IMG/VR virus record: IMGVR_UViG_3300037346_000668
Coordinates: 18,936 to 82,935 of that record
DNA from: a virus
Direction: 5' to 3' (one strand)
DNA length: 64,000 bases
Shown here: positions 1-7,644 of the stretch, in pieces
Numbering within the stretch: the stretch's first letter is position 1
Layout of the letters: each line of letters begins with the position of its first letter
The notes under the pieces: model-generated
Databases searched by the model: none
What the model was told of the DNA's origin: nothing
The model's input: only the letters and a program-made list of their open reading frames with translations
Program-made: the position numbers and the translations under genes

Positions 1-735
1 AGCATTTTGAGATATAGCAGCTACATCAGCTAGCGTTTTATAAATTCCAGTAATAGAATCATCTGACATCATCAGAAGGAAACAAGAAGATAATTGGGGT
101 TTCTTAGTACCTGCATTAAATAATGTAGGGGTTGCATGTGTCATCATGTGATTTGATAAAAGCTCGTAAGTTTTAATAACGCTCTTTATATCCTCACCCC
201 ATATTCCAGTGGCTACTCGCATGTACATGTGCTGTGGTGATTCGCACACTTCACCATTAGTCTTTAATAAATAACTTTTCTCAAGTGTTCTAAATCCAAA
301 ATATTCGAAATCAAAATCCCTTTCATGTATAATTGCTCCGTCAAGCTTCTGCTTGTTTTTCATAACAACCTCATACGTGAGGTCATTTATAATACCAGCA
401 GGTTCATTGGTTTCGGGATTTATATAATCATATAGATCCTGTATGGTCTCAGAGAATTTTTTCTTGGTCGTTTTATGTAATCTTGATACAGCTATTCTTG
501 ATGCTAATATAGAATAATCAGGATGTCTTGGTATTAACGAAGCAGCAGTCTCAGCAGTAAGATTGTCTAATTCCTGAGTTGTTATTCCATCATAGATACC
601 AGCAATAACTTTCTGCGCTACCTCCATTGCATCAACATAATCGGTGTTTAATCCGTATGTCATTTTTCTTATTCTATTCGAAATTTTTTCAAACCTAACA
701 GCTTCTTTCGAGCCATCTCTTTTAGTTACAAACAT
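1..735 (-). CDS. nrdA: Ribonucleoside-diphosphate reductase large (alpha) subunit, N-terminal part, cut by left edge
   Basis: Class I ribonucleotide reductase alpha subunit, which reduces ribonucleotides to deoxyribonucleotides for phage DNA synthesis. The reading frame starts at an ATG at 735 ([19 protein letters not shown]) and stays open to base 1, giving about 245 residues. The first ~95 residues are an ATP-cone allosteric domain (KRDGSKE, then [16 protein letters not shown] and [18 protein letters not shown]). The following part has the NrdA pattern leading to [23 protein letters not shown], which carries the first redox-active cysteine (SSC). The catalytic barrel and the stop lie outside the window. 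It follows nrdB with a 16-base gap and is probably co-transcribed with it and with dUTPase. Confidence 0.93.
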   Translation of the reverse strand, partial: MFVTKRDGSKEAVRFEKISNRIRKMTYGLNTDYVDAMEVAQKVIAGIYDGITTQELDNLTAETAASLIPRHPDYSILASRIAVSRLHKTTKKKFSETIQDLYDYINPETNEPAGIINDLTYEVVMKNKQKLDGAIIHERDFDFEYFGFRTLEKSYLLKTNGEVCESPQHMYMRVATGIWGEDIKSVIKTYELLSNHMMTHATPTLFNAGTKKPQLSSCFLLMMSDDSITGIYKTLADVAAISQNA

Positions 736-751
736 ATTTTAGATTAATTTT

Positions 752-1735
752 TTAGAAATCCTCGCCAAAAGCAAAGGTATCGGTATTTTTATTCATTATT
801 CCTGACTTTTGGTAGTCACCAACCTTTTTCTCGAAGAAATTAGTTTTTCCCTGCAAAGCTATATTCTCCATAAAATCGAAAGGACAGGACACATTATAAA
901 CCTTAGAACATCCAAGATCAACTAATAATCTATCAGCAACAAATTCAAGGTACTGTTTCATAAGATCCTGATTCATTCCTATCAATCTAACAGGAAGAGA
1001 TTCTGTTATAAATTCCTTTTCTATCTCAAGCGCACTGAGAATTATTTCTTTTATTCTTTCCTCCGATACTCTATTAGCTAAGTGCTCGTTATGAAGGAGA
1101 ACAGCAAAATCACAATGCATTCCCTCATCCCTAGAAATCAATTCATTAGAAAAACAAAGACCAGGAAGCATACCCCTCTTTTTCATCCAGAAAATAGAAC
1201 AAAATGACCCACTGAAGAATATACCCTCGACAGCAGCAAAAGCTATAAGTCTTTCCTGAAAACTTGCATTTCCTATCCAGTTTAATGCCCATTCAGCTTT
1301 TTTCTTAACTGCCGGTATATTATCAATAGCATTGAATAATCTATCTTTTTCAACTGGATCCTGAATATAGGTATCTATAAGTAGAGAATAGGTCTCGGAA
1401 TGGACATTCTCCATCATGATTTGGAAACCATAGAAAAATTTAGCCTCAGCATATTGAACCTCAGAGAGAAAATTTTCGGCAAGGTTCTCATTAACGATAC
1501 CGTCAGATGCAGCAAAAAACGCCAGAACGTTCTTTATGAAATATCTCTCGTCGTCATTCATTTTATTTCTCCAATCGTTAAGATCAGCAGATAGATCAAT
1601 TTCTTCCGCTGTCCATATTGATGCTTGTTGTTCTTTGTACCTCTCCCAAATATCGTGATGTTCAATTGGGAATATTACAAATCTATTGGGATTATCCGTC
1701 AGAATTGGTTCTGGTAAAGAGTATACGTCTTTCAT
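752..1735 (-). CDS. nrdB: Ribonucleoside-diphosphate reductase small (beta) subunit, class Ia
   Basis: Radical-generating R2 subunit of class Ia ribonucleotide reductase, 327 aa, partner of the adjacent NrdA. All expected diiron ligands are visible: D78, E109, H112, E170, E204 and H207. The tyrosyl-radical position is Y102, in the FFYGFQ context that resembles eukaryote-type R2 ([15 protein letters not shown] follows). The acidic/aromatic C-terminal tail (TFAFGEDF) is the usual docking peptide for NrdA. It lies between the dUTPase (17-base gap) and nrdA. A run of Ts in the leader gives a poly-A stretch before the ATG, with no Shine-Dalgarno site. Confidence 0.96.
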   Translation of the reverse strand: MKDVYSLPEPILTDNPNRFVIFPIEHHDIWERYKEQQASIWTAEEIDLSADLNDWRNKMNDDERYFIKNVLAFFAASDGIVNENLAENFLSEVQYAEAKFFYGFQIMMENVHSETYSLLIDTYIQDPVEKDRLFNAIDNIPAVKKKAEWALNWIGNASFQERLIAFAAVEGIFFSGSFCSIFWMKKRGMLPGLCFSNELISRDEGMHCDFAVLLHNEHLANRVSEERIKEIILSALEIEKEFITESLPVRLIGMNQDLMKQYLEFVADRLLVDLGCSKVYNVSCPFDFMENIALQGKTNFFEKKVGDYQKSGIMNKNTDTFAFGEDF

Positions 1736-1752
1736 TTTTGTTTTGTTTTTTT

Positions 1753-2220
1753 TTAATAATTGTTTTGTTGTCTTCTTCTATTTTCCTGATTTTTACTCAT
1801 ATACATGTTGTACATTTCGGAAGGTGTCATACCTATAGATATTGCGTAGTTCATGAAGAAATGAAGCATATCTATAACTTCAAATTTACATTCTAGTTGA
1901 TCGTCTATAGTAAGATCCGAAAATTTCTTAGATCCATATGTATCATAAGCTAATTTCCATTTTTTCCATATAGCGTTTCCGTTTCCGTCCTTGATACCGC
2001 CAAGTGCATCGGTAGCTTCGTGAATTTCGTCTATCATTGCATGGGTGTTCATATGCCAGAATCCCATAACTTCTCTTAGATTCATTTCCTCAAAATTGTA
2101 GCCATAAACATTCCTCTGTGTATCAGCTTGTAGATTTAGTATGTCCCCGAGGGTGTCACTACTTTTTGAATAAAGATCATCAATATTTAACTCAGAGCAA
2201 CTGTTGTCAATGTTAGCCAT
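1753..2220 (-). CDS. Dimeric (all-alpha, MazG-fold) dUTP diphosphatase
   Basis: A 155-aa protein of the dUTPase_2/MazG-like all-alpha NTP pyrophosphatase group. It hydrolyses dUTP to dUMP, supplying the dTMP precursor and keeping uracil out of DNA. Visible signs: helical [16 protein letters not shown] with the E-x-x-E metal motif, then an insertion ending IWKKWK, then [20 protein letters not shown] (the second acidic E/D motif), then [10 protein letters not shown], which matches the C-terminal K-N-x-x-N-x-x-RQ signature. It opens the nucleotide-metabolism run dUTPase-nrdB-nrdA and has a TTGATATATA element about 55 bases upstream. The exact substrate (dUTP versus dCTP) is inferred from family. 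Confidence 0.85.
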   Translation of the reverse strand: MANIDNSCSELNIDDLYSKSSDTLGDILNLQADTQRNVYGYNFEEMNLREVMGFWHMNTHAMIDEIHEATDALGGIKDGNGNAIWKKWKLAYDTYGSKKFSDLTIDDQLECKFEVIDMLHFFMNYAISIGMTPSEMYNMYMSKNQENRRRQQNNY

Positions 2221-2273
2221 TTTATTTAATTTTAGTTAATTTTTAGTTTTTATTACTAGACTCCAGATCGTTC

Positions 2274-2295
2274 TTGGATTTTATATATCAACATC
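2274..2295 (-). promoter_or_regulatory. Candidate phage promoter (TTGATATATA element) upstream of dUTPase
   Basis: Reading the minus strand, TTGATATATAAAATCC lies in the 101-base gap between the polymerase fragment and dUTPase, about 55 bases before the dUTPase ATG. It matches the recurrent T-[TA]-G-ATATATA element seen before many genes here. It would drive dUTPase-nrdB-nrdA. It is the only copy in front of a nucleotide-metabolism gene, so its class is uncertain. Confidence 0.45.
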
Positions 2296-2321
2296 AATTC
2301 GGATCTATTGAGGGTAATCCG

Positions 2322-3728
2322 TTAATTTTTCTCTTTCTGTAATACCTTTTTCAAACCATCTATTTCTAGCTCCAATTCAAGCATTTTATCCTTGGTTTTT
2401 CTTCTTCTTGCATACAGATCCTTAATTATTATCTTAAGTATTGGGTTTTCATCATCATTACCAAAATAAGCTCCAGATGCACACTTAATCCAATTTTCCT
2501 TGGGGTTCAGTAGATTCTTTCCCTTATATGATTCAGGGGAAATCCCCCACTGAACCATTGCGTTAGGATACAGAGAAGCAAAATCATAACATGCTACCCA
2601 ACCATGTAGACCCTTTATGGGATCCTTAACATACCCACCAGCAAATTTGACATGTACTTCCTCCTTTCTCTCCGCAGTAAGAACCTGTTTTCTATCTAGA
2701 AATTTCTTCATCATAAGAACTTCTGTTGACCAAACGGGTGAAAGACATCTGTTTATTTCAACACCAGATATCATGGCAATCTTGAAGAAGGTTTGCATAG
2801 TTTTAAGCTTTTGATCTATATAGTGAACAAGAGCACAATCGACAGCATTATAATAGATAAAATCTTCGAAGTTGGATTGATATAAATCTCTAAGAGTTCC
2901 GTCGTAAGCAATCTTTTTAAACCCAACAGCTTTATCAGCAACATAATCAAGTCTATTACTTTCCTTAATCTTTATAACCCGATCCCACTTTTTATAAATC
3001 TCCAAGTAATCAAACATTAATAAATGTTGAGGTAATTGGCCTTTACCAATCAGTGTTCTTCCTGGAGATATAATTTTGGGATCTATACCAAGTCTTTTAG
3101 CCCTATTCAGGAGATATGGCCAGTCGTATCCTAACCAGTTCCATCCAGTCATTGTTGCCATTTTCGGGCCAAGTTCACGGAAGAAAGTGTACATCATATC
3201 ATATTCGGTTTCGAATTGCTTATACTTAAAGCTCCACTCATCACCGGTTTTTTCGAAGTATTTGTTTATCTTATTAAATATACTTCCCTGCTGTTCTGGA
3301 GTTAGTGGATCTAAACCAAGAATCAATAATTTTCTTTTGTCCGTACCAATCCCTATGGATAGTACACGGTTTTTTGCATTTTCTGTATCAAGTGATGCAG
3401 CCTTATCCTCAGTTATCTCAACCTCTATATCGACAAAGTATTTCTTTGGCTCCTGGTACTCCCATAATGGCTTTGTTAATTCATCAGGAGCTTCCATTAA
3501 AATCTGAGCCATTCTATATTTGTCATATCTCTCGGATTTTACTTTCTTAACAGGTTCTCCCTTCCAGTTTGTCCATTCTTTATCCCTCTTAGGATCTCCT
3601 GGGTTGCACCTTTCCCAATTGAATCTTTCGCTCTCCAGTATGGGCACATGTAGAAATGCAAGTTCTCCCTCAGGACCAAAGTGAGATACGTTTAAGTAGC
3701 TTCCCTTATTCTCTATATCAATAATCAT
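2322..3728 (-). CDS. Family-B DNA polymerase, N-terminal half (exonuclease plus start of palm); split gene
   Basis: The 468-aa N-terminal part of a T4 gp43-like replicative polymerase. The 3'-5' exonuclease is complete: Exo I FVDIEVE (D100, E102), Exo II NWLGYDWPY (N197, D202), Exo III YNAVDCALVHYID (Y293, D297). Polymerase motif A is present at YDFASLYPNA (D382). The protein then runs into the fingers helix (DLYARRRKTKDKM) and stops. Motif B (K-x3-NSxYG) and motif C (DTDS) are absent; a full-length homologue is about 900 aa. The 100 bases downstream and the next gene (dUTPase) hold no remainder, so the C-terminal half must lie elsewhere. Split gene 43 is known in some T4-related phages. The start codon chosen (MIIDIENKGSYLNVSHFG) matches the family N-terminus. 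Confidence 0.93.
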   Translation of the reverse strand: MIIDIENKGSYLNVSHFGPEGELAFLHVPILESERFNWERCNPGDPKRDKEWTNWKGEPVKKVKSERYDKYRMAQILMEAPDELTKPLWEYQEPKKYFVDIEVEITEDKAASLDTENAKNRVLSIGIGTDKRKLLILGLDPLTPEQQGSIFNKINKYFEKTGDEWSFKYKQFETEYDMMYTFFRELGPKMATMTGWNWLGYDWPYLLNRAKRLGIDPKIISPGRTLIGKGQLPQHLLMFDYLEIYKKWDRVIKIKESNRLDYVADKAVGFKKIAYDGTLRDLYQSNFEDFIYYNAVDCALVHYIDQKLKTMQTFFKIAMISGVEINRCLSPVWSTEVLMMKKFLDRKQVLTAERKEEVHVKFAGGYVKDPIKGLHGWVACYDFASLYPNAMVQWGISPESYKGKNLLNPKENWIKCASGAYFGNDDENPILKIIIKDLYARRRKTKDKMLELELEIDGLKKVLQKEKN

Positions 3729-3780
3729 TCAGAAATATTTTAATGTAGATGTTTTACACCATAATAAACATATGTTCCGA

Positions 3781-3795
3781 TTAGATATATAAATA
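3781..3795 (+). promoter_or_regulatory. Candidate phage promoter, almost abutting the start codon at 3798
   Basis: TTAGATATATAAATA ends two bases before the ATG of the plus-strand gene. It matches the recurrent T-[TA]-G-ATATATA element. The 69-base gap also holds the start of the divergent polymerase gene. If this is a -10-type element, the transcript would be leaderless or nearly so. Confidence 0.5.
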
Positions 3796-3797
3796 AT

Positions 3798-4103
3798 ATG
3801 AAAAATTTACAAAAATTCAAAGGTTTCGTTAATGAATGGATCGACTCTCCGGGAAGCGTTGATGTCCCTGGCCAATCATACGAGACAAAGGTAAACAGGA
3901 GAAACTACCAAAGTGCTGATCCAACAATGCCAGAAACAATAGACGCAATGTACGAGTCTTCATATTTCCACGACTTCCTAGATGATGCGGGAAGATCTGA
4001 GGAATTCAATAAATTCATAGGCGAAGATAAAAAATCGGGGTCAGATATAACTGAATATTTAAAGATTTCGTTTCAAGAAAAAAACTCAAAAAAGAAAGAA
4101 TAA
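3798..4103 (+). CDS. Small protein with capsid-targeting-like N-terminus
   Basis: A 101-aa hydrophilic, acidic protein of unknown function on the minority strand. The N-terminus MKNLQKFKGFVNEWID matches the motif shared by several small proteins here (F-x-x-F/W-[IV]-x-E). That motif resembles the T4 capsid-targeting sequence of internal proteins (MKTYQEFIAEA) and would place a cleavage after VNE. A mid-region repeat of S/Y/F/H (YESSYFHDFLDDAGRSEEF) precedes a lysine-rich tail. It is followed eight bases later by a second plus-strand gene with the same leader (KGWINE). I infer a virion-packaged internal protein; no enzymatic domain is recognisable. Confidence 0.7.
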   Translation: MKNLQKFKGFVNEWIDSPGSVDVPGQSYETKVNRRNYQSADPTMPETIDAMYESSYFHDFLDDAGRSEEFNKFIGEDKKSGSDITEYLKISFQEKNSKKKE

Positions 4104-4111
4104 CGGAGAAC

Positions 4112-5077
4112 ATGCAAAATTTTAAAGGGTGGATCAACGAGGCAAGATTGTCAATAAAAGTTGATGTAGAGGAGCTAGAAAAAATATATACACCAGAAAA
4201 CATAGTATTTCCTAACATATTATCAAAATATTTTAATAATATCAGAATAGAGGAAATAAAAAAAGAATGCTCTAAGTTACTTACAGAGGAGTATGATACT
4301 AGGCTAAATGAGAAACTTAAATGGCTAAAATTTTCAGATAAAATAGCAACAGGATATCCAATTATGGAGGCACATTTTAGATTCATGGGTAAATTTTATC
4401 CATTAAATGTTGACATACCCGCGGATTTAAAATCTAATCAACCATCAAAGGAGGGTAATCAAATATACATTCCTATAATTGAAAATATAGCCAGAACGAT
4501 AAAGATATTCAAGGACGAGGAATCACACGAGGAAATAAACAAATCCATAGAATTTCATGCTGGTATAAATAAGGTGAAATATGACGAGGAAAAACTTAAA
4601 TATGTCGTAACAAAACCTAATGATGATTATGGCTACCGAATAGTTATACAAACCGACGGAACTGTTTTAACTGAAGAGGAGTCAAAAAAAATACCAAAAG
4701 ACAAAACTTCAGCATTTGAAGACTCAAAGATACAAAGCTATAATCTAAAAAAAGGTAAGCCTATAAGATTTACATCAAAACTTGGAAGCGATGGGTTTGT
4801 TACAGGAAAGGTATTCAGAATAATTAATAAGAAGTTCAAAAAATTTGGAAGAACAGACAATTGGGCTATATTCGACGATCATATAGAAATGGATCTTGAG
4901 TTTGAAAGAGACGGAAAAACAATGAAGATCCACAAGATGTTCAAACCTAATGATATAATATACCTGCCATTAGGTGAGGATAAGAAATTTGTAAAGTGCG
5001 AGGTTCAAAAGCCCTTCTACGTTTCAAATCCAGTACTTAAGGAACCAATAAATCTAAGGATCAAAGTTCTAAAATAA
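4112..5077 (+). CDS. Hypothetical protein with capsid-targeting-like N-terminus
   Basis: A 321-aa lysine- and glutamate-rich protein of unrecognised family. It begins MQNFKGWINEARLSI, almost the same leader as the gene before it (KGFVNE), with a likely processing site after INE and before A, as in T4 prohead-protease substrates. The C-terminal third is predicted to be beta-rich (KPIRFTSKLGSDGFVTGKVFRIINKK, then an IFDDHIEMDLEFERDG stretch), which could be an SH3- or KOW-like barrel; that is speculative. The start has a GGAG four bases upstream of the ATG, unusual in this genome. Its 3' end overlaps the convergent glycosylase gene by nine bases. Confidence 0.72.
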   Translation: MQNFKGWINEARLSIKVDVEELEKIYTPENIVFPNILSKYFNNIRIEEIKKECSKLLTEEYDTRLNEKLKWLKFSDKIATGYPIMEAHFRFMGKFYPLNVDIPADLKSNQPSKEGNQIYIPIIENIARTIKIFKDEESHEEINKSIEFHAGINKVKYDEEKLKYVVTKPNDDYGYRIVIQTDGTVLTEEESKKIPKDKTSAFEDSKIQSYNLKKGKPIRFTSKLGSDGFVTGKVFRIINKKFKKFGRTDNWAIFDDHIEMDLEFERDGKTMKIHKMFKPNDIIYLPLGEDKKFVKCEVQKPFYVSNPVLKEPINLRIKVLK

Positions 5078-5458
5078 AACAGCATCTAAGTAGGCTCTAA
5101 GCTTACCGTCAGTTGGCTTTATATCGAGATTACCATTAACGAATATTTCCCAGGATTCATTAGCATATATGCCTATTCCTGGAAGTTCGGTAACTCGAGT
5201 AAAGCCTTCTTTGTATGCTCTGCTCATAGCTATTATTCTTCTGGCCTTGATATTATACAAGCCTGTTGTTTTTATGATCGCTGCTAGACGTTCGACGTCG
5301 CAATTGATTGCAGAATGGTAATCAGGAATAATTTCAAATACGGAGTCTAAAATAGGTCGCACCGACCTATTATGGGTCTGGTTCAATAATATACAGCAAA
5401 CTAACATTTTCCATTTATCATTAGGGTAATCCTCCTGTATTAATATCTCTCTATTCAT
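5069..5458 (-). CDS. HhH-GPD DNA glycosylase, MBD4-like
   Basis: A 129-aa base-excision glycosylase-type protein. The pattern follows the C-terminal glycosylase domain of MBD4: WKMLVCCILLNQT, then an I-P-D-Y-x-S-A segment, then GLYNIKARRII, then the helix-hairpin-helix ELPGIGIYANESWEIF, then KPTDGKLRAYLD. D117 in KPTDGKL lines up with the MBD4 catalytic aspartate. There is no Fe-S cluster. MBD4-type enzymes remove T or U opposite G; the phage substrate is unknown. It is a minimal single-domain version. It is convergent with, and overlaps by nine bases, the plus-strand gene, and it contains a perfect 9-bp hairpin at 5351-5371. Confidence 0.82.
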   Translation of the reverse strand: MNREILIQEDYPNDKWKMLVCCILLNQTHNRSVRPILDSVFEIIPDYHSAINCDVERLAAIIKTTGLYNIKARRIIAMSRAYKEGFTRVTELPGIGIYANESWEIFVNGNLDIKPTDGKLRAYLDAVLF

Positions 5459-5499
5459 GGTTATAATTTTTTATCGCAATTTAAAAAAAAATCACGAAT

Positions 5500-5527
5500 A
5501 AAAAAAAATCACCCGATTGAGTGATTT
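5500..5527 (-). terminator. Intrinsic terminator after the Cys-rich gene
   Basis: On the minus strand a 7-bp stem AAATCAC/GTGATTT with an 8-base loop runs straight into a tract of nine Ts. It starts two bases after the stop codon of the gene ending at 5529. The adjacent stretch 5459-5499 is A/T-rich with no gene. Confidence 0.75.
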
Positions 5528-5528
5528 A

Positions 5529-5996
5529 TTATTTCTTTTTCTTTCTATTTTTTTGGACAAATTCCTTGTATGAAATCATCTTCTTCTTACTCCTGCCTTT
5601 TTTATTAGCAGCGTTAGTTCCAGCACTCATCATAGTGAACTTATCACCACTACCAATTTTTGTAGTATCATAAAATCCAGAATTTGTTCCATCGTTGGTA
5701 GGCGCAGTGGGATTTCCCATTCCACCAACGTTTCCTAGTGTAGAAAGACCGGGGGCTGGAGACGCTCCTCCGTCCATATCCTCATCAATCTTTCGGACAT
5801 CGGATTTATTACCATTTAGATAGTTTCTCAATTGCCATTTTTCAACACAATAATCATTCTCGCCCAGCCAATTTTCTATACAATTGCATGACTCGTTACA
5901 TCTGCATGTTTCAAGACAAGAATCAATATTTTTTCTTTCATCATCAATACAAACTAATTTTCTTCCGTTTGTACTATTTCCAGTTGGATAAAACAT
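5529..5996 (-). CDS. Hypothetical Cys-rich, Gly/Asn-rich basic-tailed protein
   Basis: A 155-aa protein with no recognised family. The N-terminal ~50 residues hold seven cysteines, including C-R-C-N-E-S-C-N-C-I, which looks like a small metal-binding or disulfide knuckle. The middle is low-complexity and G/P/N/T-rich (GGASPAPGLSTLGNVGG). The tail is strongly basic (KKGRSKKKMISYKEFVQKNRKKKK). YKEF in the tail resembles the aromatic motif found at the N-termini of neighbouring proteins. It is the last gene of a run of small genes read from 7035 and is followed by a clear terminator. Confidence 0.65.
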   Translation of the reverse strand: MFYPTGNSTNGRKLVCIDDERKNIDSCLETCRCNESCNCIENWLGENDYCVEKWQLRNYLNGNKSDVRKIDEDMDGGASPAPGLSTLGNVGGMGNPTAPTNDGTNSGFYDTTKIGSGDKFTMMSAGTNAANKKGRSKKKMISYKEFVQKNRKKKK

Positions 5997-5997
5997 A

Positions 5998-6225
5998 CTA
6001 TTCCAATATTTCTTTTATATTCTTAGAAAATATTCTTACAACATTTCCAGATTCATTTTTTGTCACATACCCTATTATATCATTATAGGCATCATATATT
6101 GGACTCTGCACTAACAACTTTCTATTCATATTGTCAATAATCCAAGAATTCAATATTCTACTTGTTTCCTTGCTATGAGTCATTGTTCTGATCTCGCTAG
6201 AATTTACTGATCCGCATCCACACAT
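5998..6225 (-). CDS. Hypothetical small protein
   Basis: A 75-aa protein, unrecognised. It begins MCGCGSVNSSE (two cysteines) and ends with a beta-strand-rich part (IIGYVTKNESGNVVRIFSKNIKEILE). It sits one base before the next gene's start and two bases after the stop of the 141-aa gene, so it is part of a tightly packed run of small genes. The packing and plausible composition support it as real; nothing shows its function. Confidence 0.6.
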   Translation of the reverse strand: MCGCGSVNSSEIRTMTHSKETSRILNSWIIDNMNRKLLVQSPIYDAYNDIIGYVTKNESGNVVRIFSKNIKEILE

Positions 6226-6227
6226 AA

Positions 6228-6653
6228 TTATCTATAATCTCCTCTAGCCTCTTTTCTCTTCAGATATTGCCAAAGAAAATTTAATCCCTTAGCATAATCC
6301 TTAGCGGTTTTAAAAGGTTCGCTGAATTTTTTTATATCGTTACCGTTTCCCTCACCAATTTCTTTAGACTTTAATGGGTTATATCTTCTGACCGTTCCTG
6401 ATGGATGTATAGTATAAAACACATCACCATGACCGAGTTCTTTTTGCTTTTTAACTCCTCTAACGAACTTCAACGTGTTGTTTATTTCCTGCTGATGTGA
6501 AGTATCATCATCAAAACCAAGAGATAATATTCTTCTATATTCTCTTGATTTTCTTACCCTATCCAATTCAATTTCTCTTCTATATTCGGTTTTATATTCA
6601 TATTCCGGAGAATATGACTTAAAATCAAGAAGATGTTTCATCTGCTTTTTCAT
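6228..6653 (-). CDS. Hypothetical basic protein, possible capsid-targeting-like leader
   Basis: A 141-aa basic protein rich in R, K, E and Y. The N-terminus MKKQMKHLLDFKSYSPEYE is a loose version of the F-x-x-F/Y-x-x-E leader of neighbouring genes. The central part (EYRREIELDRVRKSREYRRILSLG) is a charged helix; later HPSGTVRRYNPL looks like a small beta element. No family recognised. It is one base from the next gene upstream, so translation may be coupled. Confidence 0.65.
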   Translation of the reverse strand: MKKQMKHLLDFKSYSPEYEYKTEYRREIELDRVRKSREYRRILSLGFDDDTSHQQEINNTLKFVRGVKKQKELGHGDVFYTIHPSGTVRRYNPLKSKEIGEGNGNDIKKFSEPFKTAKDYAKGLNFLWQYLKRKEARGDYR

Positions 6654-6654
6654 A

Positions 6655-7035
6655 TTATTTATTGGAAAGCCAGTCCCTATAATCCTTAAGATTTGATAGG
6701 TTCTTTTTACCTTTTTTTAATTTCTTAGAATCAGTATTCAGAAACGGGACAATATTACTAGGTCCATTAGGATAAAATTTAGGAATCGTTGAAGATCCAA
6801 CAGGTTCCAAAATTACAGGTATGTCCATCTCGTCGACATGATCAGGTAGCTTCTTATTCATATTGCTATATTTCGTAGATGCAAAGGCTTTCAATTCCCT
6901 TTCAGTCATCTCTTTAGACAATCTAACTATCTCGTCTTTATACCTAGGATTAAGTTCAGAAGGTTTCAATTTACCTATCTTAACACCGTAGGCTTGAGCC
7001 ATTAATCTTTGTTGAGCTATACTTGAGGAAGGCAT
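6655..7035 (-). CDS. DUF3008-like small protein
   Basis: A 126-aa protein. Its N-terminal ~60 residues match the layout of the DUF3008 family found in phages and bacteria: MPSSSIAQQRLMAQAYGVK, then LSKEMTERELKAFASTKYSN (family form: M-P-x-S-x-A-Q-Q-R-L, then a helix ending F-A-S/K-T-K-H). The C-terminal half is low-complexity and basic (DSKKLKKGKKNLSNLKDYRDWL). The function of the family is unknown. It lies in the packed run of putative late/cargo genes between 5.5 and 12.2 kb. Confidence 0.7.
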   Translation of the reverse strand: MPSSSIAQQRLMAQAYGVKIGKLKPSELNPRYKDEIVRLSKEMTERELKAFASTKYSNMNKKLPDHVDEMDIPVILEPVGSSTIPKFYPNGPSNIVPFLNTDSKKLKKGKKNLSNLKDYRDWLSNK

Positions 7036-7047
7036 ATCCGATTTATT

Positions 7048-7356
7048 TTATTTTAATTTTTCCCACTCTGGTGTGAATCTATTAACCATGGCTGAATGTA
7101 TTAATTGAGGAACACCCGGTTTATACCACATATCTGCAACATAGATACAGTCACCCTCCTTTCCCCCCTCTATTATCTCAACGACATTATAAGTAGCACT
7201 TCCCATACCTGCTATATTACCAGTTTCGATTTCACCAATAATGGGCATTTTTGTTACGTCACCACCACTATATCTAAGTACTTTTCCAGGTCTTCTTGGT
7301 CCATCCATTAATATATCCTCAGATATAAAATTAGAGAAAGGTTTAACATTTTTCAT
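7048..7356 (-). CDS. Small protein with capsid-targeting-like N-terminus
   Basis: A 102-aa protein starting MKNVKPFSNFISEDIL, a clean example of the F-x-x-F-[IV]-x-E leader with a likely cut after ISE. I chose the ATG at 7356 rather than an in-frame TTG at 7374, because the intervening bases form the TTAGATATATA promoter element. The rest is glycine-rich and beta-rich (GKVLRYSGGDVTKMPIIGEIETGNI, then YNVVEIIEGGKEGDCIYVADMWY), suggesting a small barrel. Unknown function; inferred virion cargo. Confidence 0.72.
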   Translation of the reverse strand: MKNVKPFSNFISEDILMDGPRRPGKVLRYSGGDVTKMPIIGEIETGNIAGMGSATYNVVEIIEGGKEGDCIYVADMWYKPGVPQLIHSAMVNRFTPEWEKLK

Positions 7357-7360
7357 AATG

Positions 7361-7371
7361 TATATATCTAA
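7361..7371 (-). promoter_or_regulatory. Candidate phage promoter directly before the gene at 7356
   Basis: On the minus strand TTAGATATATA ends four bases before the ATG. It sits between an intrinsic terminator (7373-7407) and the coding sequence, so termination of one unit and initiation of the next are packed into about 50 bases. Confidence 0.55.
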
Positions 7372-7372
7372 C

Positions 7373-7407
7373 AAAAAAAAGACTTATAAATATAAGTCTT
7401 TTTTTTT
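7373..7407 (-). terminator. Intrinsic terminator overlapping the end of the preceding gene
   Basis: A perfect palindrome: eight As, GACTTATA, loop AA, TATAAGTC, then nine Ts (plus strand). On the minus strand the stem forms from the last codons and stop of the gene ending at 7384 and is followed by eight Ts. The A and T tracts make it potentially bidirectional. Confidence 0.8.
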
Positions 7408-7644
7408 CTTCTCCCAGTCAGAGTCTGACGTTGGTTTCTTATTAAGATCCCAATTTGTATCCGGATTGATTATCTTCTTTTTCTTCTTTTGCCAATCTCC
7501 AAATGTCCATATAAATCTATTATATGCCTTACCTACGGTAGCAAATCCAGTGTCTCCTGGCTGTATAGCTATGGGGGATTGAGGCGGAACATAGGAATCG
7601 GTATTTGAGGATTTAGATCGAGTCTTCGTATCTTTCTTTGTCAT
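7384..7644 (-). CDS. Hypothetical small basic protein
   Basis: An 86-aa protein rich in K, T, S, D and W, unrecognised. It contains several tryptophan-centred segments (WTFGDWQKKKKK, TNWDLNKK, SDWEKKKKD) and a Q-P-G-D-T-G-F element, so it may be an extended nucleic-acid- or protein-binding tail. Its start overlaps the end of the upstream DUF4494-like gene by 32 bases. No alternative internal ATG exists, so either the overlap is real or the true start is a non-ATG codon. Its 3' end forms half of a terminator stem. Confidence 0.6.
   Translation of the reverse strand: MTKKDTKTRSKSSNTDSYVPPQSPIAIQPGDTGFATVGKAYNRFIWTFGDWQKKKKKIINPDTNWDLNKKPTSDSDWEKKKKDLYL

Noticed and set aside
2221-2321. Sequencing frameshift as the cause of the truncated polymerase
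   Set aside because: The 100 bases after the stop contain a promoter-like element and lead into dUTPase; no frame continues the polymerase. A true split gene is more likely.
3076-3507. A 143-aa open frame on the plus strand
   Set aside because: It is antisense to the exonuclease domain of the polymerase, whose Exo I to III motifs fix the coding strand.
7357-7374. TTG start at 7374 for the 102-aa protein
   Set aside because: These bases are the TTAGATATATA promoter element; the next ATG gives the capsid-targeting-like leader at the normal position.
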